From Oceanospirillum sp048265165 (lineage in GTDB: Bacteria; Pseudomonadota; Gammaproteobacteria; Pseudomonadales; Halomonadaceae), in assembly GCF_048265165.1 (NCBI RefSeq), contig NZ_JBLXCD010000002.1:62001-126000 (forward strand): 64,000 nucleotides of DNA, read 5' to 3'. The notes below the pieces were generated by a model. That model saw only the letters and a program-made list of their open reading frames with translations, did not search any database and had not been told where the DNA came from. Position numbers and translations under genes: made by a program. Position 1 is the first letter of the stretch. Each line of letters opens with the position of its first letter. This document shows positions 42,565 to 51,734 of this stretch, one piece after another.

Positions 42565-44187
42565 CTAGCGTAACTTAAACTGATCAACCATCTTCTCAAG
42601 GTCAACGGCCAACTTCAGCAAGCTATCACTGACAGCAACACCTTCGTTAGCCTCTGCGGAAGTCTGTTCAGCAATAGCACTAATCTCTTTAACATTGCGG
42701 TTAACCTCAGCAGACGCAACCTCCTGCTGTTGCGCTGAAAGCGTCATTTGGCTATTCAGAGCATTAATACCAGTAACAGCTTCGGCAATTTCCTGCAGAG
42801 ACGACGCCACTTTTTCGACCTCGCTGACGCTCTCATGAGTACTTTCCTGGGCACTCTGCATCACCTCAATAGCTTCTGTCACCTCTTTCTGTAACTGCTC
42901 GATGGTCTGATGAACCTCCTGGGTGGACTCATGAGTTCGGGTCGCTAATGAGCGTACCTCATCTGCCACAACGGCGAAGCCACGCCCGGCTTCACCGGCC
43001 CGGGCAGCCTCAATAGCAGCATTCAGGGCCAATAAGTTGGTTTGCTCTGCAATTGAGGTGATAACATCCAGAACAGTCCCCACTTCATTACTGTAATTGC
43101 CCACTTTACTGATAACGCCTGCAGCCTGCTCTATTTCGCCGGTCAGGCGGCTAATTGCAGAAATCGCAGTTCCCGTAAGAGAAGCACCCAACCTGGCTTG
43201 CTCATCAGCACTGGAGGACGCACCAGAGGCACTTTCTGCGTACGACTTTACCTCATGGGCATTATTCTCAACCTGCTGCATGGCTGAAACAACGGTTTCT
43301 GTACCGGCCTTCTGATCCTGTACTGCAGAGACAGTGCTCTCAGAGACCCTTGAAATACGCTCTGCGGCCTCTTTCAACTGATGAGTTGTTCCGGAAACCT
43401 GCTGCATACTCCCCCGGAACCGGGTCAGCATATTGTTAAAAGCAGTCGCCAAAGCGCCTATCTCATCATTACTCTGGACATTGCTGACTTCTACGGCCAG
43501 GTCAGACTGTCGTTCTACCTGCTGCATTACACTCCGCACACGGTTCAGAGGTGTTACGATAAGGCGGCGTAACAGATAGATAATCACCAGAAAACCGACA
43601 AAGAAGAGGGCAACTTGTATAAGCCCAAGGCGCCACAAATTGGCGCTGATATGGCGGTCCAGGGTGGCCAGCGAGTAACTGACACGCACAGCGCCCAAAA
43701 CAGTTCCTTCTTCCACAATATGACAGGCAAGGCAGTTCGTACCCCGATAATCCTTACTGGCCCGAACAGGATTCAGAACCGTAAGAACCCTTCCAGTCTC
43801 ACTTTCACTGATATGTGTTATTTTTTCACCGGAAAGAGCGCGGCGATCCAGATCATCGGATGCTTTTTCCTCAGGACGCCCGGGGCCAAAAAACTTATTG
43901 ATATCCGGCCCCCGAATAATACGGGCATCGACAACATCCGGCTGACTCATCACTTTTTTGCGTAAAATATCCCGGTTTTCCAGAGTACCGGTGATCATCA
44001 TGATGTTAACAGCATCAAAATAGGAATCAGCCGTATCCTGAGTATGTTGCCAAATAACCTCTTCAACCATATCCCGCTCATTGCGGACGCTGAAAATCAT
44101 GGATACAACAAGTACCAAAACAAAGACCAAAAGCAAGGCTACAGTGATTTTGGTTTGAATGGAGGTTCCCGGTGAAGTCTGACTCAT
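42565..44187 (-). CDS. Methyl-accepting chemotaxis protein with a CxxCH haem-c motif
   Basis: This 540-residue chemoreceptor has membrane helix 1 near residues 14-33, a periplasmic domain of about 150 residues, helix 2 near 187-206, a HAMP domain (LIVTPLNRVRSVMQQVE) and a standard signalling domain with EQTNLLALNAAIEAARAGEA. The periplasmic domain contains NCLACHIVEEG, with Cys152, Cys155 and His156, a classic covalent haem-c attachment motif. It is followed by GAVRVSYSLATLDRHI. Haem-bearing sensor domains of this kind are known in redox or gas-sensing receptors, for example in Geobacter. No che genes are adjacent. Confidence 0.95.
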   Translation of the reverse strand: MSQTSPGTSIQTKITVALLLVFVLVLVVSMIFSVRNERDMVEEVIWQHTQDTADSYFDAVNIMMITGTLENRDILRKKVMSQPDVVDARIIRGPDINKFFGPGRPEEKASDDLDRRALSGEKITHISESETGRVLTVLNPVRASKDYRGTNCLACHIVEEGTVLGAVRVSYSLATLDRHISANLWRLGLIQVALFFVGFLVIIYLLRRLIVTPLNRVRSVMQQVERQSDLAVEVSNVQSNDEIGALATAFNNMLTRFRGSMQQVSGTTHQLKEAAERISRVSESTVSAVQDQKAGTETVVSAMQQVENNAHEVKSYAESASGASSSADEQARLGASLTGTAISAISRLTGEIEQAAGVISKVGNYSNEVGTVLDVITSIAEQTNLLALNAAIEAARAGEAGRGFAVVADEVRSLATRTHESTQEVHQTIEQLQKEVTEAIEVMQSAQESTHESVSEVEKVASSLQEIAEAVTGINALNSQMTLSAQQQEVASAEVNRNVKEISAIAEQTSAEANEGVAVSDSLLKLAVDLEKMVDQFKLR

Positions 44188-44394
44188 TATACTCTCCGCC
44201 TTTCCAGCGCTATTTTTAATTCTGGCTCATTTTTGTGATTATCATGCTTGGCTTAACTTTAACGGTAAAGTTAAGCTATAGAAGTAACCAACCATATATT
44301 TTTTGTTAATTCTTTTATGGCTGTTCAGTGTCGACACAACATGCCATGACTTACTTCGTTTGTACATCATCTAACCTACGGCTTTCACAGGAAA

Positions 44395-45285
44395 ATGTCA
44401 GTGTCTGAAATCAAAACATCGTCATCAAAATATGATCAGGTTATTGCATTCCAAGGTCATCTTGGCGCGTACTCGCATCTTGCTTGCCGTAATGCACGCC
44501 CTCACCTCTCACCCGTGCCCTGTGCAACTTTTACCGAAGCGATGCAAAAAGTAGAAAGAAAAGAAGCAGGCCTCGCTATGATTCCAATCGAAAACTCGAC
44601 TGCCGGGCGTGTTGAGGAGATCTATCGTCAGCTACCAAAAACACAGCTTTCGATTATTGGTGAGCACTTTGAAAGCATCAGCCACTGCCTGATCGCACTT
44701 AAGGGCAGCAGCCTAGAACAGATCAAAACGGTCTGCTCTCACCCACAAGCTTTAGCACAGTGTGATAACAATATTATGAAACTTGGCCTGGAAACAGATG
44801 TGAAATCTGATACCGCAGGTGCAGCCCATGAAATTATGCAGTTACAGGACCATAGCCGCGCCGCTATCGCATCTTCGTTGGCAGCAGAGCTTTACGGCAT
44901 GGATATTCTGAGAGAAAACTTTCAGGATCATGATGGCAACACAACCCGCTTTATTATCCTGTCGCGGGAAGCAGAAATGCCGGATTATCGTTCTGGTCAT
45001 AAATATCTGACGTCATTAATGTTCAGAGTACGCAACCTGCCTGCAGCTCTTTACAAAGCGATGGGAGGGTTTGCCACCAACGGCATCAATATGGTCAAAC
45101 TTGAAAGTTATATGGACACGGGCAGCTTTCAGGCAACATCTTTTTATATGGATGTTGAAGCACACCAATGCGAACAGGCAATGCTTAATGCCCTTGAGGA
45201 ACTATCTTTTTTTGCAGAGGATATCCGTATTCTGGGGACCTATATCCCCAGCCCATGGCGACAATCCAAAGGAGCTATTTCTTAG
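44395..45285 (+). CDS. pheA: Prephenate dehydratase (monofunctional, with ACT domain)
   Basis: This 296-residue enzyme makes phenylpyruvate for phenylalanine synthesis. The catalytic domain starts IAFQGHLGAYSHLACR and holds MIPIENSTAGRVEEIY and the HDGNTTRFIILSRE segment with the essential Thr-Arg-Phe. A C-terminal ACT domain (SLMFRVRNLPAALYKAMGGF and NMVKLESY) should bind phenylalanine for feedback. It has no chorismate mutase domain, unlike enterobacterial PheA. AGGA lies upstream of the ATG. Confidence 0.94.
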   Translation: MSVSEIKTSSSKYDQVIAFQGHLGAYSHLACRNARPHLSPVPCATFTEAMQKVERKEAGLAMIPIENSTAGRVEEIYRQLPKTQLSIIGEHFESISHCLIALKGSSLEQIKTVCSHPQALAQCDNNIMKLGLETDVKSDTAGAAHEIMQLQDHSRAAIASSLAAELYGMDILRENFQDHDGNTTRFIILSREAEMPDYRSGHKYLTSLMFRVRNLPAALYKAMGGFATNGINMVKLESYMDTGSFQATSFYMDVEAHQCEQAMLNALEELSFFAEDIRILGTYIPSPWRQSKGAIS

Positions 45286-45383
45286 CCCAACCAGACAACT
45301 TTTGAGCAGAAAGCAGATAACCTGGTACGACAAAAATAAAACAACGGGAGCAATGCTCCCGCCAGAATCAGCAGCAGAAATAA

Positions 45384-45683
45384 TTACTGATTATACGTCG
45401 CCGGATCGATCCAGACCCCCAGAGAGTTACGGTCAATCCAATTACCCTGCTTATTCTCTTTGTAGCGAAACACAACAATGTCACCCTCGCTCACAGAGAG
45501 TTCGGGATCTTCAGTCTGGTAAGAGTATGTAATACCATCCACAATCAGAGCGTGGCGATACAGCTCAGGCATTCCCAGCCATTCCTGAAACGGTCCTTCC
45601 GTAACAACAGATTCCAGTTTTCCCTTTCCTTGAAGCTTAGGCGCGCGCTGTCGGCGTGCACCGGGACGGAAGTTACCAGCCAT
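45384..45683 (-). CDS. Uncharacterised small protein
   Basis: This 99-residue protein has a basic N-terminus (FRPGARRQRAPKLQGKGKL) followed by a compact beta-rich part including HALIVDGITYSYQTED and EGDIVVFRYKENKQGNWID. It is not a family that I recognise. Single-stranded or RNA-binding beta folds could look like this, but there is no decisive motif. It is convergent with pheA. Clean codon structure and a good start context (AGGAG before ATG) support a real gene. Confidence 0.7.
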   Translation of the reverse strand: MAGNFRPGARRQRAPKLQGKGKLESVVTEGPFQEWLGMPELYRHALIVDGITYSYQTEDPELSVSEGDIVVFRYKENKQGNWIDRNSLGVWIDPATYNQ

Positions 45684-45930
45684 GAATGCTCCTTTTATGT
45701 TGAGCCAAATATTTTAAACAAAGTCGCCTGAGCAGAGAAACGTGAAATCTAATCTGTTCACCCAAACGAAAGGCGATGGATTATAGGGCTTATTTCGCAA
45801 GAGACAAGTTACAAAACAACAAAATGTCATAAGTCGAAATACAATCCGTCAAAGGTTCTTACTTTTTTAACTGGTGGTTCAAAAAGCAATCAGTAAACTA
45901 ACTATTTTCCCAAGCAAGGAACCTCACTTT

Positions 45931-46263
45931 ATGGAAATGCTTCGCGAACTGCTTTTTACTATGGCTGACTGGATTCGCCCTCACAGCGATAATATTGCAC
46001 TTGCACTTATTGCTACCTTATTAGTTATTTATGGCGATGAGATAAACCGTACCGTCAAGCAACAGCTACGCCCCTACCCATACATCATCCGACTGGTCGG
46101 CTTTGTTGTGCTATGTGCGTTTGGTTACGGTGCTCTCACGGTATACGCAACGCCAGTACTGGAAGACATTATTAATCGCATACCAGGTCTTTACTTGGCA
46201 CCCGCTATTATGCTCCTCTTCCTACTGGTTGGTTTACTGGCTGAAAGACGCCGTCAGATCTGA
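45931..46263 (+). CDS. DUF3392 family membrane protein
   Basis: This 110-residue inner-membrane protein has three hydrophobic segments (about 20-36, 51-70 and 84-104). The ALALIATLLVIYGDEINRTV and GFVVLCAFGYGALTV segments match the DUF3392 family of marine gammaproteobacteria. The function is unknown. I use the ATG at 45931, preceded by AAGGA. The open frame extends 19 codons upstream. Confidence 0.82.
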   Translation: MEMLRELLFTMADWIRPHSDNIALALIATLLVIYGDEINRTVKQQLRPYPYIIRLVGFVVLCAFGYGALTVYATPVLEDIINRIPGLYLAPAIMLLFLLVGLLAERRRQI

Positions 46264-46364
46264 TTCAAGCAGTGCTCTATAGCCCGGAATGTATGCTTTT
46301 CCACGCCAATAACACTGACTCGGACAACCGAGTATGTGAATAATGCTCCACAGGAGAACCCGCC

Positions 46365-46865
46365 ATGCCGACACATGATATTGATGGAAATTACTGTATT
46401 TTCCGTAAAAGTTATTCTGCAGCAGGCATTCAGCAAGAACCTGGAGAGCTGACGGCATTCTCTGATCAGAAAAAGCAAAATTTTGCACTTTTCTGGCTTG
46501 CTGATCAGGCTGAAAACAGTCTGATGTTGGGCTATTTTACTTCGGAAGCAATATTAGAAGAGCATGCAAAACGCTTTATACTAAAGCCTTTGACCGTACC
46601 CGCTATCGCTTTAGGCCAAGCTGAAGCTCAGCAGCTCAGAAAGCAGGATACGCCACTTGTGCTCCCACCTCTTCATGGGGTGTTTGGCACAGCCTTCAGC
46701 GGCTACCTGCTAAAGCCAGATAGTGAAGAAGCATCAGACAAACTGATGCTCTTCTATGTGGCGGATTACCGCTCAGAATTACTGGGGGTGTTTGATGCTG
46801 CTGAGGCAACTCATGTGTTGACTGAACACTATGATCGCCGCCGACAGCAGTGCATGCTCTGCTGA
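46365..46865 (+). CDS. Uncharacterised protein
   Basis: This 166-residue soluble protein has no signal peptide and no family that I recognise. It seems to hold two similar beta-alpha parts: FALFWLADQAENSLMLGYFT in the first half and LMLFYVADYRSELLGVFDAA in the second. This suggests an internal duplication. GGAG sits upstream of the ATG. It is convergent with dnaB, 15 bases from its stop. Confidence 0.7.
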   Translation: MPTHDIDGNYCIFRKSYSAAGIQQEPGELTAFSDQKKQNFALFWLADQAENSLMLGYFTSEAILEEHAKRFILKPLTVPAIALGQAEAQQLRKQDTPLVLPPLHGVFGTAFSGYLLKPDSEEASDKLMLFYVADYRSELLGVFDAAEATHVLTEHYDRRRQQCMLC

Positions 46866-46880
46866 GGGAGAGGGGTCGGT

Positions 46881-48284
46881 CTATTCGTCTCCGCCCATGG
46901 CTTCAACGTACTGCGCATAATGTTCAGGGGCCAGATCTTCGAAACGGGTAAACTGTCCCCGGAAGGCGAGTTTAACACTGCCGATCGGGCCGTTACGCTG
47001 TTTACCAATAATAACCTCCGCAATTCCCTTATTCGCTTCATCCTCTTTGTTATACACCTCATCACGATAGATAAAGGCGATAACATCAGCATCCTGCTCG
47101 ATAGCACCGGACTCACGCAGATCTGACATCACAGGGCGTTTATTCGGACGCTGCTCCAAACTCCGGTTCAACTGGGAAAGTGCAATCACAGGGCAATTAA
47201 ACTCTTTTGCGAGTGCTTTAAGAGAGCGGGAGATCTCTGAAATCTCACCAGTACGGTTATCTGCCAACCCCGGAACACGCATCAGCTGAAGATAATCGAT
47301 CATCACCAGACCTATATCGCCATTCTCACGGTGCAGACGGCGCACACGGGAGCGCATCTCACTGGGGCTTAAACCTGCCGTATCGTCGATAAAGAGTTTT
47401 TTCTTTTCCAGTAAGTTAACTGCCGACATAAGCCTCGGCCAATCGTCATCATCCAGCTTACCGGTACGCACCTTAGTCTGATCGATACGTCCCAGGGAAG
47501 ATAGCATACGCAGCATCAGAGAATCACTGGGCATCTCCATACTGAACACTACCACAGGTTTATCCTGGGTCAGGGCTACATTCTCGACAATATTCATGGC
47601 AAAGGTGGTTTTGCCCATGGATGGACGTCCGGCAACAATAACCAAGTCTGAGGGCTGCAGACCGGATGTCATACCATCAAGATCAGTAAAGCCTGTAGCA
47701 ATACCGGTCATAGAGGAATCAAGACGATAAAGTTCATCAATGCGGTCGACTGTTTTTTGCAGAATAGAAACCACACCTTCCGGCCCTCCCACCTTAGGCC
47801 GGTTTTCAGCGATGGAGAATACCAGCTGCTCAGCCTCATTCAGCAGTTCATCAGAGGTTCGCCCTTCAGTATCGTAGGCGCTTTCAGCGATCTTATTAGC
47901 GGCATGAATCATCTGACGCAGCGTTGAACGCTCCTGAACAATTGAAGCATAAGCGGCGATATTGCTGGCCGATGGCGTATTGCGAGCCACCTCAGCCAGA
48001 TATGCTAACCCACCGACCTGATCCAGCTCTTTACGATCATCAAGCAGCTCAGAAATAGTAATCACATCAAACGGCTGAGCGCGTTCAGCCAGCTCCATCA
48101 TCGCGTTAAAGATCAGCTTATGGTCCCGACGATAAAAATCATGGGCACTGATACGTTCAGCTACGGCATCCCAGGCTTCGTTATCCAGCAGCAGACCACC
48201 TAACACCGATCGTTCCGCCTCCAATGAATAAGGAGGGATTTTGAGAGCTTCGGTTTGCTTATCGGTATCAGTTCGTGCGGACAT
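46881..48284 (-). CDS. dnaB: Replicative DNA helicase DnaB
   Basis: This 467-residue hexameric helicase unwinds DNA at the fork. The N-terminal primase-interacting domain begins PPYSLEAERSVLGGLLLDN. The RecA-like motor has Walker A VIVAGRPSMGKTTFAMNIVE, KPVVVFSMEMPS, VMIDYLQLM and CPVIALSQLNRSLEQR. No intein is present. The ATG at 48284 fits the family. The longer frame adds 32 unrelated residues. It ends the rpsF-rpsR-DUF2232-rplI-dnaB block. Confidence 0.97.
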   Translation of the reverse strand: MSARTDTDKQTEALKIPPYSLEAERSVLGGLLLDNEAWDAVAERISAHDFYRRDHKLIFNAMMELAERAQPFDVITISELLDDRKELDQVGGLAYLAEVARNTPSASNIAAYASIVQERSTLRQMIHAANKIAESAYDTEGRTSDELLNEAEQLVFSIAENRPKVGGPEGVVSILQKTVDRIDELYRLDSSMTGIATGFTDLDGMTSGLQPSDLVIVAGRPSMGKTTFAMNIVENVALTQDKPVVVFSMEMPSDSLMLRMLSSLGRIDQTKVRTGKLDDDDWPRLMSAVNLLEKKKLFIDDTAGLSPSEMRSRVRRLHRENGDIGLVMIDYLQLMRVPGLADNRTGEISEISRSLKALAKEFNCPVIALSQLNRSLEQRPNKRPVMSDLRESGAIEQDADVIAFIYRDEVYNKEDEANKGIAEVIIGKQRNGPIGSVKLAFRGQFTRFEDLAPEHYAQYVEAMGGDE

Positions 48285-48439
48285 AAACCTGAGATTCTCC
48301 TGGGTAAAGATGAAGTGGCAACTAAGTGTATCTGAAAATGGATGCCCGTAAAGATGACAAAAAAGAAGAAGGGGCAACACCGGGAATAGCTTGCGTTAAT
48401 ATCCCAGTTGCTTACCGGTATACCAAAAAAAAGGAATAA

Positions 48440-48473
48440 AAAAAGGCACCTGGGAAAACCCAAAGTGCCTTTC
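48440..48473 (-). terminator. Terminator after rplI
   Basis: AAAGGCAC-TTTGGG pairs with CCCAG-GTGCCTTT and runs into a seven-T tract on the minus strand. It separates rplI from dnaB, so dnaB probably also has its own promoter. Confidence 0.85.
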
Positions 48474-48491
48474 AGAGCTGATCAGCAGATC

Positions 48492-48941
48492 TTATTCTTC
48501 AGATGTCACGATAACGCGAACTGAAGTCATAACATCGCTGTGCAGCTGGATTGCAACGTCGAATTCACCAACGGTGCGAATCGGGCCTTCCGGCAGACGA
48601 ACTTCGCTTTTCGCTACATCGATGCCAGCAGAGCTGATTGCTTCTGCCAGGTCACGTGTACCGATAGAGCCGAACAGCTTACCTTCGTCACCAGCTTTAG
48701 CACCGATAGACAGTTCAATCTCACCCAGAGCAGCAGCACGAGCTTCTGCTTCAGCTTTGATCTCTGCAGCCTGAGCTTCAAGCTCAGCACGGCGGGTTTC
48801 GAATTCAGCAATGTTTGCTTCTGTTGCTACAACAGCTTTGCCGTATGGCAACAGGAAGTTGCGGCCATAACCAGGCTTAACGGTTACTTTGTCGCCTAAG
48901 CCACCCAGTTTGCCTACTTTCTCGAGCAGAATAACTTCCAT
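48492..48941 (-). CDS. rplI: 50S ribosomal protein L9
   Basis: This 149-residue protein has the N-terminal signature VILLEKVGKLGGLGDKVTVK, then GYGRNFLLPYGKA, the long central helix of Ala, Glu and Arg residues, and the C-terminal domain with LFGSIGTRDLAEAI. It lies 20 bases after the DUF2232 gene in the ribosomal protein operon. Confidence 0.98.
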   Translation of the reverse strand: MEVILLEKVGKLGGLGDKVTVKPGYGRNFLLPYGKAVVATEANIAEFETRRAELEAQAAEIKAEAEARAAALGEIELSIGAKAGDEGKLFGSIGTRDLAEAISSAGIDVAKSEVRLPEGPIRTVGEFDVAIQLHSDVMTSVRVIVTSEE

Positions 48942-48961
48942 CTCGTTAACCTCTTTCTATT

Positions 48962-49828
48962 TTATGGCGCTTCATCATCTGAAGGCTTCATCAGCCTTTT
49001 ACGGAAATTCAGACTACTATCAAGCAACGCCACAAAAATCATCAATACGTACAGTGAGTGTCCGGCAAAAAACAGCACAAAATAGAAGGCTGTCAGCCAA
49101 AACGAACTCAGTTGTTTGATCGTTACAACAGCATGTACTAAAGCGATACAGGCAAAAACCAACGGCAGTGTCAGTGAGGGAATCCACTTGATCGCCTCGG
49201 GGGTAATACCCGCACCGAAAACAACCATGCCACCCAAAATCAGACCTGCCCAGACCGGAAGACGCAGCTGATGAAATTCTTTCTGGAAACCACCCGGATT
49301 ATACAGGGCAGCTTGCCAGAAACGGGCCAGCATAAGGCTCCCCGTCATCATCAGCGCATGCACCGCAGAGATAACACCAGAGAAAAGCCCAACCAGAAAC
49401 TGATCAAGCTCAACACCAGGACTCTCCGCCAGCTCAGCTTCGCTCAGAATCATTTCCCGACTTGCCTGGGCAAGATCAAGCATTAATTCCGGCGGTAACC
49501 ACTGAACTGTACTTGCGGTAACAGCTCCGATACCAGCGCCTACCAATAACGTTTGCGACCAGCTGACGCTGTGCCTCAGCACCAGTGCCATAATATAGGC
49601 ACCAATTATTACAAACGCAGGGGTTAGGTCGCCCTGAGCAAACCAAAAGAGAGCAGGCAGCGAGCCCCAGAGCATCACCTGACTGCCATCTTTACCACCC
49701 TTTCTCAGGGTGACCACACTGACAACAGCGGCAGCAATCCAGAATAAAAATGGAATAGCTGCACTTAACGCTGTTGCTATAATCGCGTTAGTCCGCGATT
49801 TTAGTGCATATTGTGCGATAGAACGCAT
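48962..49828 (-). CDS. DUF2232 (YybS-like) membrane protein
   Basis: This 288-residue polytopic inner-membrane protein has about eight hydrophobic segments. Genes of this family sit between rpsR and rplI in pseudomonads and relatives, as here, with gaps of 26 and 20 bases. WIPSLTLPLVFACIALVHAV and FFAGHSLYVLMIFVALLDS are typical of its C-terminal half. The function is unknown, and a small-molecule transport role is only a guess. Confidence 0.83.
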   Translation of the reverse strand: MRSIAQYALKSRTNAIIATALSAAIPFLFWIAAAVVSVVTLRKGGKDGSQVMLWGSLPALFWFAQGDLTPAFVIIGAYIMALVLRHSVSWSQTLLVGAGIGAVTASTVQWLPPELMLDLAQASREMILSEAELAESPGVELDQFLVGLFSGVISAVHALMMTGSLMLARFWQAALYNPGGFQKEFHQLRLPVWAGLILGGMVVFGAGITPEAIKWIPSLTLPLVFACIALVHAVVTIKQLSSFWLTAFYFVLFFAGHSLYVLMIFVALLDSSLNFRKRLMKPSDDEAP

Positions 49829-49854
49829 GCACCTGCCTTATATCGTTTTAAATC

Positions 49855-50082
49855 TTACTGGTGGCCGTCGGTGTACGGCAGCAGAGCCAGGTAGCGGGCG
49901 CGCTTAATAGCGGTAGCCAGCTGACGCTGATAACGTGCTTTAGTACCTGTGATACGGCTTGGAACGATCTTGCCAGTTTCAGTGATGTAGCTTTTCAGAG
50001 TTTCGATGTCTTTATAATCGATCTGATCTACACCTTCAGCGGTGAAACGGCAGAACTTACGACGACGGAAAAAACGTGCCAT
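49855..50082 (-). CDS. rpsR: 30S ribosomal protein S18
   Basis: This 75-residue protein contains FFRRRKFCRFTAEG, IDYKDIETLKSYITETGKI and PSRITGTKARYQRQLATAI, the full S18 pattern. The ATG at 50082 is the family start, and an ATG-like codon five residues upstream is not needed. S18 pairs with S6, encoded 30 bases upstream. Confidence 0.98.
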   Translation of the reverse strand: MARFFRRRKFCRFTAEGVDQIDYKDIETLKSYITETGKIVPSRITGTKARYQRQLATAIKRARYLALLPYTDGHQ

Positions 50083-50112
50083 GGAATATACTCCCAATAA
50101 GTCTGTTAAAAA

Positions 50113-50532
50113 TTACTCTTCAGAGTCAGCAGCTGGAGCTACTTCTTCTTTAGATTCAGCCTGGGCTTCCGGAGCACGCTCTGGTTTACGATCGTCACGA
50201 CGATCTTCACGAGAGGCTTCTGCTTTTACCGGAGATGCTTCAGTTACAGCATTTTTAGTACGAACAACCAGATTACGGATGATCGCATCGTTGTAACGGA
50301 AGATCTCAGTCAACTCATCAACAACCTCGCTGGTTGTCTCTACATTCATCAGAACATAGTGAGCTTTGTGAATCTTGTTAATTGGGTATGCCAGATGACG
50401 ACGACCCCAATCTTCCATACGATGAACCGAACCACCATTGTCCTGTACCAGGCTGGTGTAACGCTCGATCATTGCTGGAACCTGTTCGCTCTGGTCCGGA
50501 TGAACCATGAACACAACTTCGTAATGACGCAT
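50113..50532 (-). CDS. rpsF: 30S ribosomal protein S6
   Basis: This 139-residue protein starts with the family pattern RHYEVVFMVHPDQSEQVPAM and contains DWGRRHLAYPINKIHKAHYV. The C-terminal 35 residues are a highly charged Glu/Ala/Lys/Arg tail. E. coli S6 is modified by added glutamates on its C-terminus, and an acidic end (ADSEE) is present here too. It is the first gene of the S6-S18-L9 block. Confidence 0.98.
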   Translation of the reverse strand: MRHYEVVFMVHPDQSEQVPAMIERYTSLVQDNGGSVHRMEDWGRRHLAYPINKIHKAHYVLMNVETTSEVVDELTEIFRYNDAIIRNLVVRTKNAVTEASPVKAEASREDRRDDRKPERAPEAQAESKEEVAPAADSEE

Positions 50533-50600
50533 TATAGCTCCTTACGGTTTTACAGCTTCTCAAAGGGTTTGTTCCCTAGAAAAGCAAGGAGTGGAAAGAA
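50533..50600 (-). promoter_or_regulatory. Candidate S6:S18 autoregulatory leader
   Basis: Just upstream of rpsF the minus strand reads AAACCGTAAGGAGC before the ATG, with a CCG close to the ribosome binding site. A short hairpin lies further up (GGGAACAAACCC). An S6:S18-binding leader with a conserved CCG is known in many bacteria at this place. I infer it from position and these bases only and have not folded it. Confidence 0.35.
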
Positions 50601-50709
50601 ACGTTGTTTAAAAACAACCGCGAGATCTTACAGACCCAGAAAATAAGACGCAAGAGAAATCATCCTGCAAAAGAATATTTCCTGCATAACGTATGCGCGT
50701 TGGCTGTGC

Positions 50710-51552
50710 CTAAGCGGTCTGCGAGCGCTGGCGGACAGCTTCGTATAAGCAAACACCGCTGGCAACAGAAACATTCAGACTACTAACCTCACCGGCCATC
50801 GGCAGATTAACCAACAGGTCACAGTGCTCACGGGTCAGGCGGCGCATCCCTTTACCTTCAGCTCCCATGACCAGAGCCGTCGGGCCGGTCAGGTCCGTTT
50901 CATACAGCCCCTGATCCGCCTCGCCAGCCGTTCCCATCACCCAGACACCATGCTGTTTTAATTCATCCAGACAACGAGACAGGTTTGTAACACTAACAAC
51001 CGGCATCACTTCAGCCGCACCGCAGGCTACCTTGCGTACCGTGGCATTCAGGGTAGCTGATTTATCCTTGGGAACAATAACCGCATCGGCGCCTGCTGCA
51101 TCAGCCGTTCGTAATACCGCCCCCAGATTGTGCGGGTCAGTTACGCCATCTAATACCAGCAGTAAAGGTGACGTTTTCTCTGCCAGCCGATCAAAAAGCC
51201 ATTGCTCACTATAGGTTTTCAGAGGCTTGCAGACAGCAACAACCCCTTGATGGACCAAACCACCGGTCATCTCATCCAACAGGTCACGTTCCATTAGTTC
51301 CTGCTGAAGACCGATTTGAGAAGCCAAACGAGCAATCCGGTCCAACTTATCATCTTCACGGCCTTTCATAAGGTGAAGACTGATTACCTGTTCAGGCTGA
51401 CGCTCCAGGAGGCTGGTGACAGCATGGATACCAAACACCGCTTCAACGGATGGCTTTCTGGGCGCTTTACGTCTGCCCTGCTGCTTTTTGCCACCGCTAT
51501 GCTGAGGACGTTCACTTCTGTTTTGGGGGCGTTCATTTCTTTGCTGTTTCAC
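50710..51552 (-). CDS. rlmB: 23S rRNA (guanosine-2251-2'-O)-methyltransferase RlmB
   Basis: This 280-residue SPOUT methyltransferase has a substrate-binding N-terminal domain (VFGIHAVTSLLERQPEQV) and the knotted catalytic domain with DPHNLGAVLRTADAAGADAV, LVMGAEGKGMRRL and EVSSLNVSVASGVCLYEA. It carries a 36-residue basic, Gln/Arg-rich N-terminal extension that E. coli RlmB lacks. This is probably real, because the ATG at 51552 is the only good start near rnr. It follows rnr, as in E. coli. Confidence 0.95.
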   Translation of the reverse strand: MKQQRNERPQNRSERPQHSGGKKQQGRRKAPRKPSVEAVFGIHAVTSLLERQPEQVISLHLMKGREDDKLDRIARLASQIGLQQELMERDLLDEMTGGLVHQGVVAVCKPLKTYSEQWLFDRLAEKTSPLLLVLDGVTDPHNLGAVLRTADAAGADAVIVPKDKSATLNATVRKVACGAAEVMPVVSVTNLSRCLDELKQHGVWVMGTAGEADQGLYETDLTGPTALVMGAEGKGMRRLTREHCDLLVNLPMAGEVSSLNVSVASGVCLYEAVRQRSQTA

Positions 51553-51629
51553 TAACGTACCTGATTACAGTTTCTGGCAGCCCGATGCTGCGCGATCGAT
51601 TTCTGCCGTCTTGCGGCCTGATACGGAAA

Positions 51630-51652
51630 CAGGGCTCTGATTCAGAGCCCTG
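51630..51652 (-). terminator. Hairpin between rnr and rlmB
   Basis: CAGGGCTCTGA pairs with TCAGAGCCCTG. The minus-strand tail is GTTTCC, so it is a strong hairpin with a poor T tract. It may stabilise the rnr end or act as a partial terminator. Confidence 0.45.
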
Positions 51653-51734
51653 CTGGGAAATATTAAGACAGGCAGACAACAACAGGAAACCGGGTGTATC
51701 CATCGCTGCTCAACTGCTTGCTCTTAATCTTTTT

